Assembly (NCBI RefSeq): GCF_031885415.1
Contig: NZ_CP116871.1
Coordinates: forward strand, 620,001-684,000
Reading direction: 5' to 3'
Source: Microbacterium forte
Lineage (GTDB): Bacteria; Actinomycetota; Actinomycetes; Actinomycetales; Microbacteriaceae
Length of the DNA: 64,000 nucleotides
Part shown: positions 57,302 to 64,000 of the stretch, in pieces
Layout of the letters: every line of letters begins with the position of its first letter
Numbering within the stretch: the stretch's first letter is position 1
Made by a program: the position numbers and the translations under genes
The notes under the pieces: generated by a model
Database searches by the model: none
Told to the model about the DNA's origin: nothing
What the model saw: the letters and a program-made list of their open reading frames with translations, nothing else

Positions 57302-57357
57302 CCCGCCCCTGCCCCCTGCCCCCGCCCCTGCCCCCTGCCCCCGCCCCTGCCCCTGCC
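57302..57357. repeat. 19-bp C-rich tandem repeat
   Basis: About three units of a 19-bp pattern GCCCCTGCCCCCTGCCCCC lie just after the HAD gene. The minus strand is G-rich with regularly spaced runs, so a G-quadruplex is possible. Probably a slippage-prone simple repeat. Confidence 0.75.
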
Positions 57358-57499
57358 GACGCTCACCCTCGAAGGTCACGCTTTGGGCACGGCGCACAAC
57401 CCAAACTGCGATCGTGGTGGAGGCCTCTCAGGGTCCCCGGCGCACTTCGTCGGCAATTCTTGCGGATAGGCGCGAGGCTCCCGGCGGGGAGGGACTTCT

Positions 57500-57741
57500 C
57501 GATGATCTCATCCTCGGATGCACCGTCGAGTTTGACTTCTACCGTCCCGTGCAAGAGCAGACGGCGTCCAGTTATCGACGCGATCGTCGGTCCGCTTCGA
57601 TACGCCACACGCCTTGCCGACGTGCGCCGATCAGGGTGGCCCTATCGCAAGGCAGACGCCTACGATACTCCGGCCGACGATTTGCTCAGCCGATGGGTCC
57701 CGATCGTCGAGCCAGTCATCAGTCGGGATCCGAGGGACTGA
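57500..57741 (+). pseudogene. Broken 3' copy of the racemase gene
   Basis: DNA here parallels 50,575-50,817 closely: LILGCTVEFDFYRPVQEQ, then after a net 2-nt deletion the frame moves to VIDAIVGPLRYATRLADV and SRWVPIVEPVISRDPRD with a stop. Only the C-terminal third exists. Same orientation as the intact copy, about 6.9 kb away. The rest of 57,358-57,499 shows nothing. Confidence 0.85.
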
Positions 57742-57785
57742 GTCAAACGCAGCCAGCGATGGCTGGTGTTGCGGTGTCATCTGAT

Positions 57786-58538
57786 TCAGCTCAATTTTTC
57801 AGTCGGCAAGCTGGCCGCGATCTCGAGGCGGGGCGCTCCAGCTCGAGTCGGACTCACCGATTCGGCGTCATGCGCATGGATTCTTCTGGTGCAGGCGGCT
57901 CGTGTGCGCGGGCCGAGCGCGGAGCGCGGAATGAGGTCGAGGTCCTGCACTGTGTCCACGTCCCAGCGCAACGTCGACACCTCGGGTAGCGCCAGCGAAA
58001 TATGCCCGCCCGCGAGGTGCCGAGCCAGCGACCCCACTCCGAATGCGGGTTCGAGACTGATTCCTTTCTGAGCCGTCAACATTGTCGTTCCTGAGCCTTG
58101 TCGATCGGCCACCACGGCACGAGGGTGGAGGCTTGCGTGTGCAAGCGCAGCATCGAGCTCGACGGAAGCCAATGCCGGTAAGTCACCAACCACTGCGGCG
58201 ACAGGGAACTCCGTCAAATCCTCTAGCGCCTCCGTGATCGCACCATTCAACCCGGCAGATGGCCGCTGGATGGCCATGGAGACACCGGGCCGACCCGCAA
58301 CCAGATGGTTCGCCCAACTCAGGTCGGTGGTCACGATGTAGACGTGTTGCACTCGCGCCGAATGCATGATGGCCGCGAGCGTGTCTTTCGCAATGGCAGC
58401 CGCCAGCTCGTCGTGGTTGACACCCGGGACGCTTAGACGTGACTTACCTTGAGCTGGCGGCTTGATTGGCATGACCACCGCCCAGTCCGTCGTCGCTGCG
58501 GACGAGGACGCGATAGCACCACTTGCTACGGATGTCAT
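57786..58538 (-). CDS. cofC: 2-phospho-L-lactate/phosphoenolpyruvate guanylyltransferase CofC (FbiD)
   Basis: 250 residues. Activates the phospho-acid (PEP in actinobacteria) with GTP for F420 side-chain assembly. Visible: WAVVMPIKPPAQGKSRL at the start, AAVVGDLPALASVELDAAL, and the C-terminal LRWDVDTVQDLDLI. ATG 58538 overlaps the stop of the flavoprotein gene (ATGA). The last ~35 residues beyond the family end are unusual. Last gene of the F420 operon. Confidence 0.85.
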   Translation of the reverse strand: MTSVASGAIASSSAATTDWAVVMPIKPPAQGKSRLSVPGVNHDELAAAIAKDTLAAIMHSARVQHVYIVTTDLSWANHLVAGRPGVSMAIQRPSAGLNGAITEALEDLTEFPVAAVVGDLPALASVELDAALAHASLHPRAVVADRQGSGTTMLTAQKGISLEPAFGVGSLARHLAGGHISLALPEVSTLRWDVDTVQDLDLIPRSALGPRTRAACTRRIHAHDAESVSPTRAGAPRLEIAASLPTEKLS

Positions 58539-60040
58539 CCGTGTTCCACCTCGAGGAAGTCTCCTCCGAAGGCGTCGCGCTCCGACGCAAGGAACTCGCT
58601 GCCGTCGGCTGCCGCGAGCCGCGACCGGAATTTTTCCACGGTTCCCGGCCACAACAGAGTGAGCCTGTTCGATCTCGGGTCGACGTACCAGTTGCGACAG
58701 CCCCCCGTCAGCCACGGGGTCGAGGCAGCGGCTGCATCAATCTCAGCGCAATAGGCGGCTACCGCTGCTGGGTCCACGCGCAATACGCCGCTAGCAACGC
58801 GCCTTCGGCGGGCGAGCGCGCGCAGCACGTATCCCGTCTGTTCCTCGAGCATGAGCACCGCGGAGTTGTGGCCCAATGACGCGTTCGGTCCGTTGAGCAC
58901 GAAGAGGTTCGGAAATCCATCCACGACTGTGGAACCGAAAGATGTCATCCCTGTCGACCAGTGATCCTCGAGGCTGACCCCCCTCTCACCGCGCACAACG
59001 CTGGCGTAGGGCTGTCGAGCCGACTCGAAACCCGTCGCAAGAATAACCGCGTCGACTTCGTACTCGGCTCCACTCTCGGCGAGCAACGTCGATCTGTGCA
59101 CTGAGCGGAGGCCCGATGGCTCGAGGGTGACAGTCTCCGATGCTACGGCCGGGTAGAAGTCATCAGAAAGCAGAACACGCTTGCATCCGAATGAGTAGTC
59201 AGGGGTCAGTGCCCGCCGCAGATTCCCGTCGTCGACTTGAGACGCCAAGTGTTGAAGTGCCGTCGCGCGGGCTGCCTCTGCTGCCGCAGTGTCGCCTGAA
59301 CGGGAGGCGAACCGCGCTTCTCCGTCGCTCGCAAGGTCTCTGCGCAGCCTCTGCAACTCGGATAGATGTCCACGAAAGTGCTTTCGTTGGGCGAGGTCAT
59401 ACTGACGGTTGTGTCGCGGTACGATCCACGCTGGCGTTCGCTGGAACACAACGATATCGGCGGCAGTCCCCACGAGTTCTGGGACGATCTGCACGCCGCT
59501 TGCGCCCGTACCCACGACCGCTACCCGAGCTCCGGCGAGACTGATGTCGTGGTCCCAGCGCGCAGAGTGAAACAGCGGCCCAGGGAAGGAAGGAAGGCCC
59601 GAGATTTCAGGGATGGCAGGCTCGGAAAGTCGCCCACATGCCAGAATAATCGCGTCCGCCTCGATCGATCCTGCGTCTGTAGTGATCAGCCAGATCGCCT
59701 GGTCCTCGTTCCATTCAGCCCTGAGCATCGGAGTTCGGAGGCGCAAGTTGTCTCCGAGGCGCTGCTTCTCGACGAGCCCCTCGAGGTATAGGCGGATCTC
59801 GGCGCCTCTTGCGTAGACGCTCGACCAGTCTGGGTTCGGGTGATCGGCAAGACAGTAAAGGTGTGAGGGCACGTCGCATGCCACACCCGGGTAGGTGTTG
59901 TCACGCCACGTCCCGCCAACAGCGCCGGCGCGTTCGATCATAAGGAATGAGGTGCGTCCGGACTTGCGTAACGCTATGGCGGCGGTAATCCCGGCGAACC
60001 CCGCGCCCACAATGAGTACCTCGACACGCTCTGCTGTCAT
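58535..60040 (-). CDS. Flavin-containing monooxygenase, Baeyer-Villiger type
   Basis: 501 residues. FAD site VLIVGAGFAGITAAIALRKS, the sequence GGTWRDNTYPGVACDVPSHL of BVMOs, the NADPH site VAVVGTGASGVQIVPEL, and FHSARWDHD, close to the BVMO fingerprint. ILATGFES and LFVLNGPNASLGHNS lie later. Would insert oxygen next to a ketone or oxidise a heteroatom. Sits in a coupled operon with F420 genes (ATGA overlaps at both ends), so it likely works in the same pathway. Confidence 0.88.
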   Translation of the reverse strand: MTAERVEVLIVGAGFAGITAAIALRKSGRTSFLMIERAGAVGGTWRDNTYPGVACDVPSHLYCLADHPNPDWSSVYARGAEIRLYLEGLVEKQRLGDNLRLRTPMLRAEWNEDQAIWLITTDAGSIEADAIILACGRLSEPAIPEISGLPSFPGPLFHSARWDHDISLAGARVAVVGTGASGVQIVPELVGTAADIVVFQRTPAWIVPRHNRQYDLAQRKHFRGHLSELQRLRRDLASDGEARFASRSGDTAAAEAARATALQHLASQVDDGNLRRALTPDYSFGCKRVLLSDDFYPAVASETVTLEPSGLRSVHRSTLLAESGAEYEVDAVILATGFESARQPYASVVRGERGVSLEDHWSTGMTSFGSTVVDGFPNLFVLNGPNASLGHNSAVLMLEEQTGYVLRALARRRRVASGVLRVDPAAVAAYCAEIDAAAASTPWLTGGCRNWYVDPRSNRLTLLWPGTVEKFRSRLAAADGSEFLASERDAFGGDFLEVEHG

Positions 60041-62382
60041 CGCAGTGGCACTTTACGATCGGACGCTGGTTCCTGGTAGTCCGTCATGCGCTGCCGGAGC
60101 GGTCTGAACAGACGAGATGCAACGCGAGCGGCATCTTTCACAGGCAGCTCGAGACCATGCTCTGCTCCGACGTCCGGCAGAACGCGTCCGTCGAGCAGGG
60201 TGCCGCCGAGGTCGTCGCCGCCGGAGCGGAGCAGGTCGGCGGTGAGGGCTAGGCCGAGGCGAGTCCAGGGCACCTGGATGTGCGGGATGCTGCCCGAAAG
60301 GATCAGCCTGGACACTGCCACCATCGCGCGATGCTCATCTCGGAGTGATCGATCAGGCGCCAGGCACACGCCGCCACCTGGTAAGGGAATCGGGACGAAC
60401 TCCGTGAATCCGTTCGTTTCATCCTGGATCGAGCGCAGTACTCGTAGATGTGTGATCCTTTCGGCCGCCGTCTCGACATGGCCGTAGAAGAGTACGGAAC
60501 TCGACCGTATTCCGAGGCGGTGAGCGGTCTTCACCGCTTCGATCCAGCGTTCGACTGGCGGGTCCGACGGCGCGATGCGATCGCGGACGCGTTCACTAAG
60601 AACCTTGACGCCAGTGCCTGGCATCGTGCTGACGCCCGCGGTGCGCAGCGCGATGAGCGCGGCTTCGATCCCGAATCCGCCTCGGTTGGCAAGATCCCAG
60701 ACATCTCGAGGACCATACGCGTGCACGTGGATTCGTGGGGCAGCCTCCTTGATCGCGTCCACGATCTCGATGTAGGCCTCGGGCGGTTCATCGTCCGGTA
60801 CCCGGCCCTGCACGCATATTTCGTTGATCCCGAGGCTCCAGGCATCGTGCGCGATCGCGGGGACATCAACGATTCCGAAGGTACCGCGCTGCCCCTTGTC
60901 CGACAGGCGGTAGGCAGAGGAAGCCAGGTTGCGATTGATCACGATGCTGACAGCCTCGCCGACGGTGTACCGCCGGACGTCGTCTGCGGTGGCTGTGACT
61001 GCGTCAAGGTCAGCGCCGGTCGCCAGCAGCAATGTCGTCCACTCATAGTCGTCTAGGTCCAGCGGATTGGATGCTGCTCGCTCAGCGAGCAAACGAACGG
61101 ACGAACCGGATGTCTTGCGGTTCGCTCGTGCGTTGTCGCTTGGCCCGTCAACCGCTTCATTCGATTCGGGTCTTTCCTGGTGAGCGTCGAAGCGTGCGAG
61201 ACCGGTCTCTGGGTCTGCGACGCGTGTGACCGCTGCATGCAGGCCCGGGTCAATCCAGAACATCGCATCACTGACGAACTCCGGATGTGCTGTCAGGCGC
61301 TCGCGCAAGACGAAACCAGACTCGGCAGTGGATGCGGCGAGCTGGTTCAGATGCGGCCAGGGACGCTCGGGGTTTACGTGATCGGCTGTCAATGGGGAAA
61401 CACCTCCCCAGTCATCGGCGCCGGCGCGCAGTAGGAGGTCTAGGTTGGCGGAATCGGACAGGTTGGGTGGAACTTGAACCCGCATGGCCGGACCGAAGAG
61501 GAGACGAGTCACGGCTATGGCGGCGACATACTCGGTGATGTCTGCGTCGGCCGCAGAATTCATTGCCGTACGCGGTTTCGCTCGAAAGTTCTGGACGATG
61601 ACTTCCTGAATGTGACCGTGCCGTTCGTGACTTGCACGTAAAGCCACGAGCGACTCCGCGCGATCGCGTAACGTCTCGCCGATGCCCACGAGGATCCCGG
61701 TTGTGAACGGGATGCGGGCGATGCCGGCGTCCTCGATCACTTGCAGGCGTAGGGAGGGTTCTTTGTCGGGCGAGCCAAAGTGCACCTGCCCGGGCTCGTT
61801 GAAGAGCGTCTGCGAGGTGGTTTCGAGCATCATTCCCATCGACGCTGCCGATGGGCGTAGCTGTCGAAGCTCCTCGGCGTACATGACTCCCGGATTGAGA
61901 TGCGCGAGCAGACCCGTCTCAGCGGTGATGAGTCTTGCCATCGCCCCGACGTACTCGAGCGTGGATGCATACCCATTGGCTCGGAGCCAATCTCGAGCCT
62001 CGCCCCAACGGTCCTCCGGCCTGTCCCCCAGGGTGAGCAACGCTTCTTTGCACCCCATCGATGCTCCCTTGCGGGCGACCGCGAGTACTTGATCCGGTGA
62101 CATGAACGCTGGCTTGTTTTTTTTCAGAAGCTGCCCCGGCGTATCCACGAAAACGCAGTAGTGACAACGGTCGCGGCAGAGCGTCGTGAGCGGCACGAAC
62201 ACCTTGCGTGAGTAGGTGATCGTGCCGGGCCTTCCAAGTGCTTCCAGGCCGGTGTCACGTACCGTGCCGGCGAGAGCAACGAGCTGATTGAATTCATCGC
62301 CCTTAGCCGCGAGCAAGGTCTCTGCATCGTCTGCGTCGAGTTGTTCTCCGCGACGCGCACGCAAGAGCGCGCTACTTACCAT
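60037..62382 (-). CDS. FbiC-like CofG-CofH fusion with a degenerate CofH half
   Basis: 781 residues. FbiC makes the deazaflavin Fo using two radical SAM centres. The CofG half is complete, with the cluster motif LCRDRCHYC (Cys69, 73, 76), then LTLGDRPEDRW and IPFTTGILVGIGET. In the CofH half (from about residue 430) the expected CxxxCxxC after NRN is absent: the text reads VINRNLASSAYRLSDK with no cysteine, and CMQGG appears as CVQGR. Later CofH motifs are kept (IHVHAYGP, SSSVLFYGHVE, GFTEFVPIPL). It is therefore an FbiC paralogue unlikely to perform the CofH step. Confidence 0.85.
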   Translation of the reverse strand: MVSSALLRARRGEQLDADDAETLLAAKGDEFNQLVALAGTVRDTGLEALGRPGTITYSRKVFVPLTTLCRDRCHYCVFVDTPGQLLKKNKPAFMSPDQVLAVARKGASMGCKEALLTLGDRPEDRWGEARDWLRANGYASTLEYVGAMARLITAETGLLAHLNPGVMYAEELRQLRPSAASMGMMLETTSQTLFNEPGQVHFGSPDKEPSLRLQVIEDAGIARIPFTTGILVGIGETLRDRAESLVALRASHERHGHIQEVIVQNFRAKPRTAMNSAADADITEYVAAIAVTRLLFGPAMRVQVPPNLSDSANLDLLLRAGADDWGGVSPLTADHVNPERPWPHLNQLAASTAESGFVLRERLTAHPEFVSDAMFWIDPGLHAAVTRVADPETGLARFDAHQERPESNEAVDGPSDNARANRKTSGSSVRLLAERAASNPLDLDDYEWTTLLLATGADLDAVTATADDVRRYTVGEAVSIVINRNLASSAYRLSDKGQRGTFGIVDVPAIAHDAWSLGINEICVQGRVPDDEPPEAYIEIVDAIKEAAPRIHVHAYGPRDVWDLANRGGFGIEAALIALRTAGVSTMPGTGVKVLSERVRDRIAPSDPPVERWIEAVKTAHRLGIRSSSVLFYGHVETAAERITHLRVLRSIQDETNGFTEFVPIPLPGGGVCLAPDRSLRDEHRAMVAVSRLILSGSIPHIQVPWTRLGLALTADLLRSGGDDLGGTLLDGRVLPDVGAEHGLELPVKDAARVASRLFRPLRQRMTDYQEPASDRKVPLR

Positions 62383-62479
62383 CGCTCATCATCCCCTTGG
62401 TATTGCGGAGGCAGTTGAACATGCGGTAGTTGAGTTCGGTCGTCAGGAGTGAGAATTGCACGTGCTTAGCCACCGGCGG

Positions 62480-63502
62480 CTACAGCGCACGTAGCCTGGG
62501 GGCGATGTCGCTCTCGAAGAGCCGTAGGAACCGGCGTTGATCGGCACCGGGCGCGTGGAAGACGAGGTGGTTGAATCCCGCATGAACGTAGGCTGCGATT
62601 TCAGCGGTTACCGTGTCTGGATCCGCGCTGACGATCCACCGCGAGGCGATCTGAGCGATCGGAAGAGCGTCGGCGGCGCGTTCCATTTCGATCGGATCAC
62701 TGATGTCATGCTTCTGTTCCTTGGATAGGGCCAGAGGCGCCCAGAATCGCGTGTTCTCGAGAGCTGCCGAGGGATCGCGATCGTAGGACAGTTTGATCTC
62801 GATCATGCGGTCCAGATCCGAAAGTTGCCTCCCTGCTGCCGTTGCTCCTTCTGCAACTGCGGGTACGAGCGTCTCCGTATAGAGGTTCATGCCTTTACCG
62901 GAGGTGCAGATAAACCCATCCCCTGCCTTGCCGGCGTACCTCGCCACAGTTGGCCCACCCGCGGCAACGTAGATGGGGATCGTCGATTCCGGCCGATCGT
63001 AGAGGCGCGCGTCGTTGACCTCGAAGTACGCGCCTCGGGAGGTGATGCGCTCACCGCTCCACAGGGCGCGCATGAGATCCACCGACTCTCGCAGTCGGGC
63101 GAACCGCTCCCTGAACTCCGGCCACACCTGCCCATTAGCCCCGTGAAAGCCGGCTGCGATCTCATTGAGGGCCTCCCCCGTGCCGACCCCGAGAAAGATT
63201 CGTCCGGGATACATGACGCCCAGAGAGGCGAACGCTTGGGCGATCACAGCGGGGTTGTATCGAAACGTCGGGGTCATGACGCTAGTGCCGATGCGGATCG
63301 AGGACGTACGCTCGCCGACCGCAGCCATCCATGTCAATGAGAACGGCGCGTGACCACCATGATGGCGCCACGGCTGGAAGTGATCGCTTATGGCAACGCT
63401 CTCGAATCCCCGTTGCTCTGCTTCAACGGCGAGTTCGACGAGTTCGCGAGGATCGAACTGTTCACTGCTGGCTTTATAGCCGAGGGTTAGCGCTGTTCTC
63501 AT
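62480..63502 (-). CDS. fgd: F420-dependent glucose-6-phosphate dehydrogenase
   Basis: 340 residues, strongly like mycobacterial Fgd1: [70 protein letters not shown] and the C-terminal [16 protein letters not shown]. Oxidises glucose-6-phosphate and reduces F420, supplying F420H2 to reductases in the cell. Three bases downstream of the LLM gene, so co-transcribed. A 97-bp gap follows before the FbiC-like gene. Confidence 0.93.
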   Translation of the reverse strand: MRTALTLGYKASSEQFDPRELVELAVEAEQRGFESVAISDHFQPWRHHGGHAPFSLTWMAAVGERTSSIRIGTSVMTPTFRYNPAVIAQAFASLGVMYPGRIFLGVGTGEALNEIAAGFHGANGQVWPEFRERFARLRESVDLMRALWSGERITSRGAYFEVNDARLYDRPESTIPIYVAAGGPTVARYAGKAGDGFICTSGKGMNLYTETLVPAVAEGATAAGRQLSDLDRMIEIKLSYDRDPSAALENTRFWAPLALSKEQKHDISDPIEMERAADALPIAQIASRWIVSADPDTVTAEIAAYVHAGFNHLVFHAPGADQRRFLRLFESDIAPRLRAL

Positions 63503-63505
63503 GGG

Positions 63506-64000
63506 TCAGGCCTTCGCGGTGATCTGGGTCTGGAGGGCGGGGATGACGGTCTCGCCGTACACGCGGAGTGTTTCTTCCTTGTTGTCATGGTCGAGGTAGC
63601 CGGCAAACTGATCAGCACCAAGGGCTTTCAGCTCAGCGAGCTTCTGTTGATGTTCTTCACGAGTGCCGATCAGACAGAAACGCTCTACGATGTCGTCCGG
63701 CACGAAGTCGACGTGACTGTTGTTCGCTTTGCCGTGCTCGTTGTAGTCGTACCCGGTGCGCCCGGCGATGTAGTCGGTGAGGGCCCGCGGCACCTCACCG
63801 TCGGTGCCGTATTTCGCGACGATGTCAGCGACGTGGTTTCCCACCATCCCGCCGAACCATCGACACTGATCGATCGCATGACGGCGTGATGCATCGGTGC
63901 CGTCAGTGATATACATCGGCGCGGCGACGCAGAACTTGATCGTCTCGGGATCTCGGCCGGCTTTTGCCGCCGCGCTTCGTACGGTCGCGATCATCCAGCG
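63506..64000 (-). CDS. LLM-class F420-dependent oxidoreductase, C-terminal part (window edge)
   Basis: About 164 codons, continuing off the right edge. Contains IATVRSAAAKAGRDPETIKF, RWFGGMVGNHVADIVAKYG, and RFCLIGTREEHQQKLAELKA, features of the luciferase-like monooxygenase fold, resembling the TIGR03842 group. Probably uses F420H2 produced by Fgd. Substrate unknown. Confidence 0.82.
   Translation of the reverse strand, partial: RWMIATVRSAAAKAGRDPETIKFCVAAPMYITDGTDASRRHAIDQCRWFGGMVGNHVADIVAKYGTDGEVPRALTDYIAGRTGYDYNEHGKANNSHVDFVPDDIVERFCLIGTREEHQQKLAELKALGADQFAGYLDHDNKEETLRVYGETVIPALQTQITAKA

Overview
The window is high-GC actinobacterial chromosome. Gene order (dprA-xerC-M23 peptidase, then rpsB-tsf-pyrH-frr-cdsA), a glgX-glgE-glgB block and the protein sequences fit Microbacteriaceae, most likely Microbacterium or a close relative. 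This placement rests on recognition by eye, not on a search.

Bases 1-23,320 are ordinary core genome. From the left: the 5' part of ligA, then mnmA and a cysteine desulfurase (all minus strand); the alpha-glucan genes glgX, glgE and glgB (plus); a thioredoxin-TPR protein and a large envelope protein; an AI-2E family permease; small envelope genes; and the translation/cell-envelope run rpsB, tsf, pyrH, frr, cdsA, ending at xerC. The run stops inside dprA, of which only the C-terminal third remains.

From about 23,320 to the right edge (over 40 kb) the sequence is accessory. A large serine recombinase starts exactly where dprA is cut, so the island probably integrated there. The first 7 kb look like a mobilisable element: recombinase, small HTH protein, a 38-residue coupled ORF, a MobV relaxase, a 114-bp tandem repeat array, an XRE regulator and two paralogous DNA-binding-like proteins. 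Bases 30.3-37.2 kb are a scar zone with broken genes (SRAP, an F420-reductase-like gene apparently split onto both strands, a 27-codon GAPDH start). It also holds a solitary QcrB-like cytochrome b that has lost two heme ligands and a SIR2 plus nuclease-like pair that may be a defence system.

Bases 37.2-50.8 kb form a catabolic cluster around an Rbs-type ABC importer, leucine dehydrogenase, a PucR regulator, M19 dipeptidase, a hydantoinase/oxoprolinase-DUF917 pair, an ornithine-cyclodeaminase-like enzyme, a D-amino-acid dehydrogenase-like flavoprotein and a hydantoin/aspartate-type racemase. Together they suggest uptake and opening of a hydantoin-like, cyclic amide or D-amino-acid substrate. 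Bases 51.0-57.3 kb hold a Ugp-like ABC importer with a 2H phosphoesterase, a LacI regulator with four visible GGGAACGTTCCC-type operators, MgtC and a HAD hydrolase; this block is bracketed by a direct repeat of the racemase gene's 3' end. Bases 57.8-64.0 kb are a minus-strand F420 operon: a LLM oxidoreductase (cut by the window), F420-dependent glucose-6-phosphate dehydrogenase, an FbiC homologue whose CofH half lacks its iron-sulfur cysteines, a Baeyer-Villiger-type flavoprotein and CofC.

The observations most worth following are the heme-ligand-deficient QcrB, the half-dead FbiC, the SIR2/nuclease pair inside an apparent inversion, and the structured 114-bp repeat array.
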